DNA of 64,000 nucleotides from Listeria innocua (GCF_028596125.1 NZ_CP117229.1:1720001-1784000); one strand, 5' to 3'. Shown: positions 32,387-40,976, counted from the first letter of the stretch. Program-made: numbers and translations. Notes: generated by a model from the sequence alone, not told the origin.

Positions 32387-32723
32387 ATAAATTGAATTTG
32401 AATACTTATTCAACACCGTGAATAAGATTCCTTGCGTCAAATTGACTTCGCTAGCAATTAAATTACTAGTTTGTTTTTGTTGAAAACAGCTTTCTGTTTT
32501 CTGCCCTGCGATTACCAGTGAGACTTTACGTCTCATTGCTTTTCGTCTTCTTCTTTGTTCAGTTTTCAAAGGTCAGTTGCTTTGTTAACGCAACTTTTAA
32601 ATCTTACCATAAAGTTTATATCGCGTCAACAACTAATTTTTAAATAGTTTTTGATGAATTATTTCGTATCAATTCAGCTTTATTATTATATAATACCTTT
32701 TCTATAAATACAAGTGTTTTTAA
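32387..32723 (-). promoter_or_regulatory. rRNA leader and promoter region (no gene)
   Basis: This 337-bp stretch holds a strong promoter on the minus strand: TTGACG (32624-32629), 17-bp spacer and TAAGAT (32601-32606). Downstream, the leader has the motif TTTGAAAACTGAACAAAG (around 32557-32574), resembling the antitermination/processing sequence of low-GC rRNA leaders. A 66-codon open frame on the minus strand here is not supported. Between the promoter and the HD gene I see only AT-rich sequence. Confidence 0.75.
32601..32629 (-). promoter_or_regulatory. rRNA operon promoter core
   Basis: TTGACG-17-TAAGAT on the minus strand, about 220 bp upstream of mature 16S. Confidence 0.75.
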
Positions 32724-33329
32724 TTATACTTTTAATTCTTTTTCTAATGCTTGTATAAAATCCTGCATAATTTTTTGTTTTTCTTTTGCTATAGTTTTGG
32801 CTGTTTCAGTGTTTAATTGATCTTTTATAAGGAGAAGTTTGTCGTAAAAGTGTTGTAATGTGGTGTTTTTTGGATTGTTCTGGTTAGCTATTTCTCGATT
32901 ATGAGCGCCACCATAAGTGAAGGTTCTTGCTATGCCGATTGCTCCGATGGCATCTAAGCGATCTGCGTCTTGAACTATTTTTTCTTCTATTGTTAATGCT
33001 TTAAAAGTATTTTTTCCTTTTTTAAATGAAACTGATTGGATGATTCGGATGATTTTTTTGATTAGTTCTGATGGTATTTCTTTGGTTTCCATCCAATTGA
33101 TTAGTGTTTTAGTTGCTTCCTGTTCGTCGGTTGTTAGTTTAATATCTGAGTAATCGTGGAATAGAGCGGCTAATTCTATAGTGAACAGGTCGCCACCTTC
33201 TTTTGATTGGATTTCTTTACTTAATTTCCATACTCTTTTTATATGAGACCAGTCATGGCCGGTCGTTTCATTTTCAAAATGAGAGTGCATCCAATTCTTT
33301 GCTGAAAGAATAATTTCTTCTTTATTCAT
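32724..33329 (-). CDS. HD-domain metal-dependent phosphohydrolase
   Basis: A 201-residue protein of the HD superfamily (YpgQ/YedJ-like), probably a metal-dependent phosphohydrolase. The motif set is visible: GHDWSHIKRVWKL at residues 24-36 (first His), LAALFHDYSD with the His-Asp pair at about 58-59, and QDADRLDAIGAIGIARTF with the distal Asp. The start MNKEEIILSA is eight bases after AAGGAG. Substrate is unknown; relatives hydrolyse nucleotides or small phosphate esters. It is divergent from the ABC-ATPase gene. Confidence 0.88.
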   Translation of the reverse strand: MNKEEIILSAKNWMHSHFENETTGHDWSHIKRVWKLSKEIQSKEGGDLFTIELAALFHDYSDIKLTTDEQEATKTLINWMETKEIPSELIKKIIRIIQSVSFKKGKNTFKALTIEEKIVQDADRLDAIGAIGIARTFTYGGAHNREIANQNNPKNTTLQHFYDKLLLIKDQLNTETAKTIAKEKQKIMQDFIQALEKELKV

Positions 33330-33393
33330 TTTTTTTACTCCTTTTTATGTTATTTTTCATGTACAATGGTAGAAAATGGAAATGGGGTATTCG

Positions 33394-34167
33394 ATGTTTG
33401 CATTTGAACATGTTTATTTAAAGCGTGAAAATAAAACTATCTTATCGGATATTAATTGGACCGTTAACGAAAAGGAAAACTGGGCTATTCTTGGGCTAAA
33501 TGGCTCTGGGAAAACTACTTTGCTGCAGCTTCTAAATGGGTATCTTTGGCCTAGTAGTGGAAAGCTTCAAGTGCTTGGGCATGTTTTTGGACAGACTTCT
33601 TTACCTGAATTACGTAAATCAATTGGTTGGGTGAGTAATGCTTTAGATCATCAGCTGAAAGATTACGAGCTAAGTGAGCAAATTGTGCTTAGTGGTAAGT
33701 TTGCAAGTATTGGAATGTATGCGAAAGTGACAGATGTTGAGGTAAACCAAGCGAAAAAACTGCTGACTAATTGTGGTGGGGCCTCGCTTATTGGTAAAGC
33801 TTATAAAATCTTGTCACAAGGAGAACGACAAATTGTTTTAATTGCTCGTGCTTTGATGGCAAATCCTAAGTTACTGATTTTAGATGAACCTTGTAACGGA
33901 CTTGATTTATTTGCGAAAAGTCGTTTATTAGAACGGATTAAAAAAATTGCTGAACGTCCTGATTCACCGACAATGCTTTTTGTCACGCATCATACAGAAG
34001 AAATTCTCCCCTGCTTTGATAATATCATTTTACTACGTGACGGGGAAATAACTCATCACGGGAAAACAGAAAAACTTTTGACAGAGGAAGTGCTTCAAGC
34101 GTTTTATCAAAAGCCTGTCGAGTTAATTCGTATTAAAGATGGTGCGATTGCGGTTTATCCGAAGTAA
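33394..34167 (+). CDS. ABC transporter ATP-binding protein
   Basis: An ABC-type ATPase of 257 aa with Walker A GLNGSGKT at residues 34-41, signature LSQGERQ, Walker B LLILDEPCNGLD, and a switch His in FVTHHTEEI. The Q-loop and the N-terminal MFAFEHVYLKRENKTIL resemble YlmA-type stand-alone ATPases. No membrane partner is adjacent, so it may be a regulatory or solitary ATPase. A longer frame starts at 33376, but the ATG at 33394 is preceded by a GGGG-type ribosome-binding site and matches the family start. Confidence 0.88.
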   Translation: MFAFEHVYLKRENKTILSDINWTVNEKENWAILGLNGSGKTTLLQLLNGYLWPSSGKLQVLGHVFGQTSLPELRKSIGWVSNALDHQLKDYELSEQIVLSGKFASIGMYAKVTDVEVNQAKKLLTNCGGASLIGKAYKILSQGERQIVLIARALMANPKLLILDEPCNGLDLFAKSRLLERIKKIAERPDSPTMLFVTHHTEEILPCFDNIILLRDGEITHHGKTEKLLTEEVLQAFYQKPVELIRIKDGAIAVYPK

Positions 34168-34217
34168 GTGGTATAGTAAGGTTACGAATAACGCGTATGT
34201 AAAAGGGGCGAAACAGT

Positions 34218-34574
34218 TTGTATAAAACTATGATTGCAAAAGCAGGCGCACGTGAGCTTCTTGGTATGGATACTAGCCTGATCTATGGTTCGTTTTCTTA
34301 TGTAGTGGAAGGCGAATTAATGGATCTAACAGGACTTTGGATTTCAAATGAAGATGTTTTTATTTTTTACTTAGAAAATGAAGATGTTTACTTACTTAAG
34401 AAATTCGCATATGAAGACATAGAACTATTAGAGCAAAAAGTAAGTATTATCTCGATGACAAAAAAATTGATATTACATCTTAAAAATAGCGAAAAATATA
34501 CATTGCTCGTTGCAAATGGAGAAGCAAAAGTGTTTGCAGCTAAAGTAAATGAACATATAAAAAAGGGAGTCTAA
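34218..34574 (+). CDS. PH-like (bPH) domain protein, 118 aa
   Basis: A small soluble protein of about 118 residues with an alternating beta-strand pattern and a C-terminal helix, resembling bacterial PH-like (YokE/bPH) domains; I am not certain of the family. It begins at a TTG (34218-34220) eight bases after AAGGGGC. It lies about 50 bp downstream of the ABC-ATPase, in the same direction, and may be cotranscribed. The stop codon is inside a strong terminator. Function is unknown. Confidence 0.7.
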   Translation: MYKTMIAKAGARELLGMDTSLIYGSFSYVVEGELMDLTGLWISNEDVFIFYLENEDVYLLKKFAYEDIELLEQKVSIISMTKKLILHLKNSEKYTLLVANGEAKVFAAKVNEHIKKGV

Positions 34575-34595
34575 CTAAATTAGACTCCCTTTTTA
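34565..34595. terminator. Bidirectional terminator between the PH-like gene and pepT
   Basis: GGGAGTCTAA (34565-34574) and TTAGACTCCC (34580-34589) form a perfect 10-bp stem followed by TTTTT, and preceded by AAAA for the opposite direction. It ends both converging genes. Confidence 0.85.
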
Positions 34596-34597
34596 AA

Positions 34598-35830
34598 TTA
34601 TTCTTTTTCTTCAAATAAACGCGCTACTTCAATGATTACTTCGGTTGCTTTCACCATGCTTTCTAACGCGACGTATTCAAACTTACCGTGGAAATTTTCG
34701 CCGCCGCCAAAGATGTTTGGTGTTGGTAGTCCTTTGTATGAAAGTTGAGCTCCGTCTGTCCCACCGCGAATTGGGCTTATTTTTGGTTCTATATCTAGAT
34801 TTCTCATTGCTGCACTCACTATGTCTACAATTTCTTTTACTGGTTCAATTTTTTCGCGCATGTTGTAATATTGATCATTCAGTTTTAATTCTACTGAACC
34901 TTCCCCATATTTTTCTGCTAGTTTTTCGGCGATACTTGCGATATGAGTTTTTCTTTCTACAAATTTCAGATGATCAAAATCGCGAATGATATAGTAAGAT
35001 TTGGCTTGTTCCACATCACCGTTTAATGAGATTAAATGATAAAAGCCTTCATAGCCATCTGTATATTCAGGGGCTTCTTCTTTTGGAATCTCGGCATCGA
35101 ATTCCATTGCCATTTTGACAGCATTAATCATTTTATTTTTGGCTGTTCCTGGATGCACACTATTTCCGTTAAAAGTAAGTTTCGCACCAGCTGCATTAAA
35201 GCTTTCATATTCTAGTTCGCCAAGTGGCCCACCGTCCATTGTGTAGGCATATTTGGCACCAAATGCTTCTACGTCAAAACGCTCTGGTCCTCGGCCGATT
35301 TCTTCATCGGGTGTAAAAGCTACGCGAATTTTACCATGCTTGATTTCGGGGTGATTGATTAAATAATTCATTGCCACCATAATTTCTGTAATTCCTGCTT
35401 TATCATCCGCGCCAAGCAATGTTGTTCCGTCTGTTGTAATAAGCGTTTTTCCTTTGTAATTAGCTAGTTCTGGAAATTGTTTAGGTGACAGTACGACATT
35501 TAGGTCTTTATTTAGAACGATGTCTTTACCATCATAGTTTTCATGCACTTGTGGGTTTACATTTTTTCCAGTTAAGTCAGTGGCAGTGTCTAAATGAGCT
35601 AAAAACCCGATAACTGGTACTTCTTTCGTTGTATTAGAAGGAAGTGTTGCCATTACATAACCGAATTCATCTACTGTTACTTCTTGCATACCGATTTCTT
35701 TTAGTTCTGTAACGAGAATGTTCGCTAGTTCCATTTGTCCTGGCGTTGTTGGACAAACTGTGCTTTCTTCATTTGACTGTGTATCTACTTTTACATATTT
35801 TGTAAATCGTTTTAATAGTTCTTCTTTCAT
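34598..35830 (-). CDS. pepT: Peptidase T (tripeptide aminopeptidase)
   Basis: Cytoplasmic dizinc aminopeptidase of the M20 family that removes the N-terminal residue of tripeptides. The 410-residue sequence has the first metal His-Asp in GFLAHLDTA, the catalytic Glu in [10 protein letters not shown] and the second-domain metal motif [10 protein letters not shown]. The start [19 protein letters not shown] at 35830 follows GAGGGAG; a longer frame to 35881 has no ribosome-binding site. It stands alone, ending at the shared terminator. Confidence 0.96.
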   Translation of the reverse strand: MKEELLKRFTKYVKVDTQSNEESTVCPTTPGQMELANILVTELKEIGMQEVTVDEFGYVMATLPSNTTKEVPVIGFLAHLDTATDLTGKNVNPQVHENYDGKDIVLNKDLNVVLSPKQFPELANYKGKTLITTDGTTLLGADDKAGITEIMVAMNYLINHPEIKHGKIRVAFTPDEEIGRGPERFDVEAFGAKYAYTMDGGPLGELEYESFNAAGAKLTFNGNSVHPGTAKNKMINAVKMAMEFDAEIPKEEAPEYTDGYEGFYHLISLNGDVEQAKSYYIIRDFDHLKFVERKTHIASIAEKLAEKYGEGSVELKLNDQYYNMREKIEPVKEIVDIVSAAMRNLDIEPKISPIRGGTDGAQLSYKGLPTPNIFGGGENFHGKFEYVALESMVKATEVIIEVARLFEEKE

Positions 35831-35887
35831 TTCTATCACTCCCTCAGATTGATTCTTTTTCATTATAAACTTGATTTTCAAAAAATT

Positions 35888-36418
35888 CTATTCCTGACTG
35901 TCGAGTAGTGTTAGTAATTTAGCGGTTGTTCGCCAGTTTCGCGTTGTCGTTAGTGTTTTTTTATATTCTCCGAGAAAAACAGGCAATTTTAATTGATGGA
36001 TTTGGTTTGAGAAAACGTGGATATATAACGCTCGGCCGATTGCGATTACTTCGGCTTGAGTATTTTTTTGTTTAGGAATATCAATATTTTCATTGTAAAA
36101 AGCAATCATCCAACGTTCTTCTTCACCAATTATTTCTGGTGGAAATGGGTTGTTTTTGATGATTGTTTTGTAGTTTTGTTCTGAAAAAACGAATACATCG
36201 ATGGATAAATTGAAGCTCGCTAAAATTACTTCTGTTATTTTTGCTGCTACTTCGGTTTCTGTCTGTAAATTAGAACTTAGAACGAGGTTGCCGCTTTGGA
36301 TATAGGTTGTTACATTTTGGAATCCCTCTTCTTGTAAGGCTGCTTTTAAATTTTTCATGTTCACTTTATTTTTCCCTGCGACATTTACGGCTCTTAGTAA
36401 AGCAACGTATTTTTCCAT
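35888..36418 (-). CDS. DUF1697 family protein
   Basis: A 176-residue protein of the DUF1697 family, recognisable from the N-terminal EKYVALLRAVNVAGKNKVNM and QSGNLVLSS segments. Members occur in many bacteria and have no assigned biochemical activity known to me. The ATG at 36416-36418 follows GGGAGGG by six bases. It starts 57 bp upstream of pepT with the same orientation, possibly in the same transcription unit, and is divergent from exoA. Confidence 0.88.
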   Translation of the reverse strand: MEKYVALLRAVNVAGKNKVNMKNLKAALQEEGFQNVTTYIQSGNLVLSSNLQTETEVAAKITEVILASFNLSIDVFVFSEQNYKTIIKNNPFPPEIIGEEERWMIAFYNENIDIPKQKNTQAEVIAIGRALYIHVFSNQIHQLKLPVFLGEYKKTLTTTRNWRTTAKLLTLLDSQE

Positions 36419-36500
36419 TCTAGTCCCTCCCAATCGTTTAACTACATTATAGCATGTTACTTACGTTATAATAGTTCTATTAGAGATGGGAGGTTTTTGG

Positions 36501-37256
36501 ATGAAATTAATTTCTTGGAATGTAAACGGGCTTCGTGCAGCTGTGAAAAAAGGTTTTTTGGAGTATTTTGAAGAAGTTGATGCTGATATATTTTGCTTAC
36601 AAGAAACAAAATTACAAGAAGGTCAAATTGAACTTGATTTACCTGCGTATAAAGATTATTGGAATTATGCCGTAAAAAAAGGTTATTCAGGTACTGCCAT
36701 TTTTACAAAAGTTGAGCCATTATCGGTGCAATATGGTTTAGGTGTCCCGGAACATGATACTGAAGGTCGCGTAATCACGCTTGAATTTGAAGATTTTTAT
36801 ATGGTAACGGTTTATACACCAAATTCGCAAGCTGAGTTAAAACGATTAGATTATCGTATGACGTTTGAGGATGCGATTTTAGAATATGTCAAAAACTTGG
36901 ATAAAACGAAGCCGGTTGTGCTTTGTGGTGATTTGAATGTTGCGCACGAAGAAATTGATTTGAAAAATCCGAAGACAAATCGCAAAAATGCCGGATTCTC
37001 GGACGAGGAACGCGCAAAATTTTCTGCGTTTTTAGACGCTGGTTTTATTGATAGTTTCCGTTATTTTTATCCTGATTTGACCGACGCTTATTCTTGGTGG
37101 TCTTATCGAATGAACGCGCGTGCTAGGAACACTGGTTGGCGGATTGATTATTTTGTTGTTTCGGAACGTTTGAAAGATAAGTTAGTGGATGCGAAAATTC
37201 ATGCGGATGTGCTTGGTTCGGATCATTGTCCAGTTGAGCTAGAACTTAATTTATAA
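36501..37256 (+). CDS. exoA: Exodeoxyribonuclease III / AP endonuclease
   Basis: Repair nuclease of the ExoIII/APE1 family, 251 aa. It begins [19 protein letters not shown], with Glu38 in CLQETKL as metal ligand, the Asn/Asp pair in [15 protein letters not shown] and the catalytic [10 protein letters not shown] end with GSDHCP. The ATG at 36501 is preceded by GGGAGG; an earlier ATG at 36486 is less likely. It is followed by a terminator at 37262-37293 and faces rplT. Confidence 0.96.
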   Translation: MKLISWNVNGLRAAVKKGFLEYFEEVDADIFCLQETKLQEGQIELDLPAYKDYWNYAVKKGYSGTAIFTKVEPLSVQYGLGVPEHDTEGRVITLEFEDFYMVTVYTPNSQAELKRLDYRMTFEDAILEYVKNLDKTKPVVLCGDLNVAHEEIDLKNPKTNRKNAGFSDEERAKFSAFLDAGFIDSFRYFYPDLTDAYSWWSYRMNARARNTGWRIDYFVVSERLKDKLVDAKIHADVLGSDHCPVELELNL

Positions 37257-37261
37257 CATAA

Positions 37262-37293
37262 AAAAATCCTCACTTGTTGGAGTGAGGATTTTT
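37262..37293. terminator. Terminator between exoA and rplT
   Basis: AAATCCTCACT and AGTGAGGATTT form an 11-bp stem with a six-base loop and flanking A and T runs, so it can serve both converging genes. Confidence 0.85.
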
Positions 37294-37296
37294 GAA

Positions 37297-37656
37297 TTAT
37301 TTAGCTAATGCTTTTTTTGCTGAATCAGCAAGTGTGTTAAATGAAGCAATATCATTTACTGCTAAGTCTGCAAGCATTTTACGGTTAATATCAATACCAG
37401 CTAATTTTAAGCCGTGCATTAATTTGCTGTAAGAAAGATCTTGCATACGAGCTGCCGCATTGATACGTGCGATCCATAATCTACGGAAATCACGTTTCTT
37501 TTGACGACGATCTCTATAAGCATATTGGTAAGATTTCATTACCGCTTGGTTAGCTACTTTGAATAATAAATGTTTAGAGCCGTAATACCCTTTGGCTAAT
37601 TTAACTATCTTTTTACGACGTTTGCGTGTTACTGTTCCGCCTTTTACGCGTGGCAT
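37297..37656 (-). CDS. rplT: Ribosomal protein L20
   Basis: 119-residue 50S protein L20. It starts [28 protein letters not shown] and includes the conserved [13 protein letters not shown] segment. L20 is the autogenous repressor of the infC-rpmI-rplT operon in Bacillus, acting on the leader RNA (established knowledge). It is the last gene of the operon. Confidence 0.98.
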   Translation of the reverse strand: MPRVKGGTVTRKRRKKIVKLAKGYYGSKHLLFKVANQAVMKSYQYAYRDRRQKKRDFRRLWIARINAAARMQDLSYSKLMHGLKLAGIDINRKMLADLAVNDIASFNTLADSAKKALAK

Positions 37657-37695
37657 ATTGTCTACCTCCTAGAATTTACAAAAATGTTGTTTCTC

Positions 37696-37896
37696 TTATT
37701 TCATTTTAGCGACCATTTGACGAATACGTTTGAAGTCGCCAGCTGATACCATTGCTGATTTACGCAATTTACGTTTTTGTTTTTGGGATTTGTTAGCGAA
37801 CATATGGCTTGTGAAACCGTGTCTGCGTTTTAATTTTCCAGATCCTGTTCTCTTGAAACGTTTAGCGGAACCGCGGTGGGTTTTCATTTTTGGCAT
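37696..37896 (-). CDS. rpmI: Ribosomal protein L35
   Basis: 66-residue basic protein with the signature [20 protein letters not shown] and the Lys/Arg-rich [14 protein letters not shown]. Located between infC and rplT, as in other Firmicutes. Confidence 0.98.
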   Translation of the reverse strand: MPKMKTHRGSAKRFKRTGSGKLKRRHGFTSHMFANKSQKQKRKLRKSAMVSAGDFKRIRQMVAKMK

Positions 37897-37917
37897 GAAT
37901 ATTTCCTCCTCAAAACT

Positions 37918-38433
37918 TTACTTTTCATGAAGTGGTGCTAGGACTAAGAACATGGAACGTCCGTCCATTTTTGGTCTTTGCTCAATTGTACAAAGGTCTT
38001 CGCACGCTTTTGCAAAACGGTCAAGCACCTTCTGACCGATTTCTTTGTGTGTAATGGCACGACCTTTAAAACGGATAGAGCATTTTACTTTATCGCCTTT
38101 TTCAAGGAATTTACGTGCATTACGTAGCTTCGTATCAAAATCATGTTCGTCAATTGTTGGACTTAAACGAACTTCCTTCATTACGATGACTTTTTGGTTC
38201 TTACGGGCTTCTTTATCTTTCTTCTGTTGTTCAAAACGGAATTTACCGTAGTCCATAATACGAGCTACTGGCGGTTTCGCTGTTGGAGCAACAAGCACTA
38301 GATCAAGATTAGCCTTTTCAGCAATTTGAAGCGCATCGATTTTACTCTTCACGCCTAATTGTTCACCGTCTTGGTCGATCAATCTTACTTCACGTGCACG
38401 AATCCCATCGTTTACCAACATGTCTTTGCTAAT
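37918..38433 (-). CDS. infC: Translation initiation factor IF-3, AUU start
   Basis: IF-3 prevents subunit joining and proofreads the start codon. The most plausible start is an ATT at 38431-38433, nine bases after GGAGG, giving (M)[19 protein letters not shown] and 171 residues. The standard ATG readings are much longer or lack the ribosome-binding site. AUU is the well-known start of infC in bacteria and is the basis of IF-3 autoregulation. Both halves are seen: the N-domain with [12 protein letters not shown] and the C-domain with [16 protein letters not shown] and [10 protein letters not shown]. The leader carries an attenuator. Confidence 0.95.
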   Translation of the reverse strand: MSKDMLVNDGIRAREVRLIDQDGEQLGVKSKIDALQIAEKANLDLVLVAPTAKPPVARIMDYGKFRFEQQKKDKEARKNQKVIVMKEVRLSPTIDEHDFDTKLRNARKFLEKGDKVKCSIRFKGRAITHKEIGQKVLDRFAKACEDLCTIEQRPKMDGRSMFLVLAPLHEK

Positions 38434-38663
38434 GGTGAGCCACCTCCACTTAATTTTGTTACAACAAGATAGAAAATAGCTGTTCAAATCTGCGGCCTGC
38501 TAACTCGTTCGTTCAGAGGCCATAAAAAAACGGGCTGCTTTTCAGCAATCCCGCACATTCAAAATCGCGTAAGTTACGCGACGAAAGTTTGAATTTTTTG
38601 CCTGAAAACGTTCGTGTTAACGAGGCGAGAAGCGGGTTGCTTCTTCTTTCTTGTTTAATAACC
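38434..38663 (-). promoter_or_regulatory. infC leader (L20-type attenuator)
   Basis: The 230-base untranslated leader contains an intrinsic terminator at 38524-38553: CGGG(A)TTGCT, GAAA loop, AGCAG-CCCG, then seven U. In Bacillus and relatives the L20 leader folds so that protein L20 stabilises this terminator (established knowledge); I infer the same here. The upstream part with several complementary segments (around 38560-38640) would form the L20-binding structure. A short ORF on this strand is not supported. Confidence 0.7.
38524..38553 (-). terminator. Attenuator terminator in the infC leader
   Basis: Nine-pair stem with a one-base bulge and a GAAA loop, followed by a run of seven U on the minus-strand RNA. 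Confidence 0.8.
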
Positions 38664-38669
38664 TTACTT

Positions 38670-38698
38670 ACTATATCATATGGGATTTTTGGTGTCAA
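38670..38698 (-). promoter_or_regulatory. infC-rpmI-rplT promoter
   Basis: A consensus -35 TTGACA (38693-38698), exactly 17 bp, and -10 TATAGT (38670-38675), on the minus strand. Confidence 0.85.
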
Positions 38699-38727
38699 GG
38701 TGAATTATTAGAAATATACTCAGAAAG

Positions 38728-39261
38728 CTAATTTAACGTTTTAATAAACTTGTTTGCATACACATACGCATTTTCTACTATTTCTTCATCTGTGACTTCA
38801 AAGGAGCTGCCATATATCGTGTGGGCCCCTCTATAGTCAGCTCGAATGTGGTTTATTGTTGCTCGAAATGGTGTAAGTAATGTGTCTAGTGAATAGCCAA
38901 TTGGTGCATCTTCTTTATAATTATATTTTTTATCGCCAATTGAAACTGCAAGAGCAAGCTTTTTCCCAGCCATCTTGTCCCCTTTTGAGCCGTAAGCCCA
39001 GCCATACGAAAAGACATCATCGAACCATTTTTTTAATAACGGCGGGTAGCTGTACCAATAAAATGGAAATTGGATAATGACTTTATCGTAGTTTTGCAAT
39101 TGTTGTTGTTCAAAGGTTACATCAATATCCCAGTTAGGATAAACTTCATATAACTCATGAATTGCCACCTCTTCTGTACTTTTTAAAAGTGCTTCTTTCC
39201 AAACTCTATTTACGCGTGAATTTTCGATATTCGGATGTGCGATAATAACTAATGTTTTCAT
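38728..39261 (-). CDS. NAD(P)H oxidoreductase, flavodoxin-fold (MdaB/KefF-like)
   Basis: 177-residue flavoprotein resembling quinone reductases of the MdaB/KefF family (two-electron reduction of quinones with NAD(P)H). It has the flavodoxin-fold start MKTLVIIAHPNIENSRVNRVW, the conserved QFPFYWYSYPPLLKKWFDDVFSYGWAYG segment with substrate/flavin contacts, and KKLALAVSIG later. It is divergent from an HxlR-family regulator, a common arrangement for quinone- or electrophile-responsive genes. It occupies the interval where L. monocytogenes has inlC. Confidence 0.88.
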   Translation of the reverse strand: MKTLVIIAHPNIENSRVNRVWKEALLKSTEEVAIHELYEVYPNWDIDVTFEQQQLQNYDKVIIQFPFYWYSYPPLLKKWFDDVFSYGWAYGSKGDKMAGKKLALAVSIGDKKYNYKEDAPIGYSLDTLLTPFRATINHIRADYRGAHTIYGSSFEVTDEEIVENAYVYANKFIKTLN

Positions 39262-39344
39262 TCGATTACTCCTTTATTCTATCGTTATTATTTATCGTAA
39301 TTTAGTTTTGAAAGAAAGTAAATACACACTCGAAAGTGGCTTAG

Positions 39345-39358
39345 TTACTTGTAAGTAA
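39345..39358. promoter_or_regulatory. Palindromic operator candidate for the HxlR regulator
   Basis: TTACTT-GT-AAGTAA: two perfect 6-bp arms around a 2-bp centre, inside the divergent intergenic space. It overlaps a -35 (TTGTAA, 39349-39354) of the regulator's probable promoter, whose -10 TATTAT is at 39373-39378 with 18 bp spacing. Autorepression is inferred. Confidence 0.6.
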
Positions 39359-39410
39359 GTGTCTATAAGTGGTATTATTTGCAAGTATCTAAATCGGAGG
39401 AGGAAAACAA

Positions 39411-39773
39411 ATGAAAGTTTATAATTTAGGTGTAGAAGCTACACTCGATATTATGGGTGGAAAATGGAAACCCTTGATTATTTGTTTTCTTGCTCAAGGG
39501 ACTAAGCGGACTGGGGAGCTGCAAAGATGTATTCCGAAAATATCACAGAAGGTTCTAGTTCAGCAACTAAGGGAATTAGAGAGAGATGGGATTATTGATC
39601 GTACGGTTTATAATGAGCTTCCACCTAAAGTCGAGTATAGTATAACTGCTTACGGGCTTACTTTAAATGCTATAGTTGATACAATGTGTCAGTGGGGAAA
39701 AGAAAATATCGCACTTAGAAACAGCCAAGGAGAACCAGTGACACTAATCGAAAAATCTTATAACCTTCAGTAA
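39411..39773 (+). CDS. HxlR-family transcriptional regulator
   Basis: 120-residue winged-helix regulator of the HxlR/MarR-like type. N-terminal LDIMGGKWKPLIICFLAQGTKRTGELQRCIPKISQKVLVQQLRELERDGIIDR is the diagnostic HxlR motif, with the recognition helix in ISQKVLVQQLRELE; the wing continues with VEYSITAYG. In Bacillus, such regulators (YodB, HypR, CatR) use reactive cysteines near the N-terminus to sense quinones, aldehydes or disulfide stress; here Cys28 or so (LIICF) is a candidate. It is divergent from the quinone-reductase-like gene and has a perfect palindrome in the gap. Confidence 0.92.
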   Translation: MKVYNLGVEATLDIMGGKWKPLIICFLAQGTKRTGELQRCIPKISQKVLVQQLRELERDGIIDRTVYNELPPKVEYSITAYGLTLNAIVDTMCQWGKENIALRNSQGEPVTLIEKSYNLQ

Positions 39774-39781
39774 ATAAATCG

Positions 39782-39820
39782 AAAAAAACGGCTAGGGTTA
39801 TATACTAGCTGTTTTTTTCT
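39782..39820. terminator. Terminator between the HxlR gene and the VanZ-like gene
   Basis: AAAACGGCTAG and CTAGCTGTTTT form a stem with flanking A and T runs, so it is usable in both directions. Confidence 0.75.
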
Positions 39821-40380
39821 ACAATTGGGCATAAATTCATTTTTCTTAATACAGGTCGAATTATAACATAAACTATGTAGCCGAAAATCCCGCCAGAAAA
39901 GTTCAATATTAAATCATCAATGTCTACAAATTTAAAAGGCGCTTGATAAATAAGGTCTTGTAATAACTGGGCAAATTCAATCCCAACGGTTGCTATAAAA
40001 CTTATAGCGAAAACACTTTTCCATGTTAATTTTGGAAAACATAATGGTAAAAGTATTCCGAGGGGAACAAACATAATAAAATTTGCGACTATTTGGAAAC
40101 TAGCATATTCTCTCCCTTCCATAAACATTTCGCCTATGGAATTAAATGGTATTAAATTCATATAGGAACCAGTTGCATATTTTTTTGTATCCTCAATTAG
40201 AAAAGAATCTAGCATAATAGGAAACATCGTAAACTTGATTACTCCACACGTATACACATAAAAACAAGTCTTGAAGAAAATTGTTTTTTTTGTGTCGTGC
40301 CTTTTCAACCATCTCCATAAGAAAAAGACAATATATATAATTAAAGCGATTGTTATTACTAATCCAGAAAATCTAAGCAT
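39805..40380 (-). CDS. VanZ-like family membrane protein
   Basis: A 191-residue integral membrane protein of the VanZ family; the founding member gives low-level teicoplanin resistance, but most homologues have no demonstrated role. There are about five hydrophobic segments: residues 5-23, 33-52, 96-115, 122-141 and 160-178. The conserved VanZ motifs are visible: NLIPF-, ANFIMFVPLGILLPL and GIEFAQLL, and VDIDDLILNFSGGIFGY. The ATG follows AGGAGA by six bases. It belongs to the same accessory block between infC and rplS as the HxlR pair. Confidence 0.88.
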   Translation of the reverse strand: MLRFSGLVITIALIIYIVFFLWRWLKRHDTKKTIFFKTCFYVYTCGVIKFTMFPIMLDSFLIEDTKKYATGSYMNLIPFNSIGEMFMEGREYASFQIVANFIMFVPLGILLPLCFPKLTWKSVFAISFIATVGIEFAQLLQDLIYQAPFKFVDIDDLILNFSGGIFGYIVYVIIRPVLRKMNLCPIVEKNS

Positions 40381-40441
40381 AATAGTTCTCCTAATCTGTA
40401 GTTAATATTCTTTCGGATGTTTGTCTAATAATTAGTAAAAC

Positions 40442-40468
40442 AAAAACCCTTGATTTCTCAAGGGTTTC
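40442..40468 (-). terminator. rplS terminator
   Basis: AAACCCTTGA and TCAAGGGTTT form a perfect 10-bp stem with a four-base loop, followed by a U run on the minus-strand transcript. Confidence 0.85.
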
Positions 40469-40481
40469 AGCCGTTAAATGA

Positions 40482-40826
40482 TTAACGAATTTCTTTAATA
40501 CGAGCCGCTTTACCACGTAGGTTACGTAGGTAGTAAAGTTTCGCACGACGTACTTTACCACGACGGATAACTTCTAATTTCGCGATACGTGGAGTATGTA
40601 CTGGGAAAGTACGTTCCACACCAACACCGTTAGAAATTTTACGAACAGTGAAAGTTTCGCTGATTCCAGCTCCGCGACGTTTGATTACAACGCCTTCGAA
40701 TAATTGGATACGTTCGCGAGTACCTTCGACTACTTTCGCATGTACACGTACAGTATCACCCGGACGGAAACTTGGAACATCTGGGTTTAGTTGACTTTTT
40801 GTGATTTCATCAATCAGTTTGTTCAT
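40482..40826 (-). CDS. rplS: Ribosomal protein L19
   Basis: 114-residue 50S protein that sits at the 30S-50S interface. It begins [29 protein letters not shown] and ends with [10 protein letters not shown], both conserved. The longer in-frame reading to 40907 is ruled out by the AAGGAGAG ribosome-binding site just upstream of 40826. In Bacillus rplS follows trmD; here it is separated and flanked by the accessory block on one side and the MerR cluster on the other. Confidence 0.97.
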   Translation of the reverse strand: MNKLIDEITKSQLNPDVPSFRPGDTVRVHAKVVEGTRERIQLFEGVVIKRRGAGISETFTVRKISNGVGVERTFPVHTPRIAKLEVIRRGKVRRAKLYYLRNLRGKAARIKEIR

Positions 40827-40915
40827 GTTTTTCTCTCCTTCCAACAAACATTCATTCATATTAATAATGAAGCGGAATATCGTTATCAGACTGGTCTTTC
40901 CAGTCACCTTATTTA
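40827..40915 (-). promoter_or_regulatory. rplS leader with a strong hairpin (possible L19 leader)
   Basis: The minus-strand leader contains GACTGG-AAAGA-CCAGTC (40889-40905), a perfect 6-bp stem. L19 leaders have been described in Firmicutes; whether this one is bound by L19 is inference. A -35-like TTTACA and -10-like TAACCT with 17 bp spacing lie just upstream, the latter rather weak. Confidence 0.5.
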
Positions 40916-40976
40916 GGTTACCATAAACTAGATTCGCTGTAAAGTTTTTTTCTTACTTTTTCTTTAATAAAAAAGC

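Noticed and set aside
38513-38698. A 61-codon minus-strand frame in the infC leader
   Set aside because: It overlaps the promoter and the attenuator and has no proper start site.
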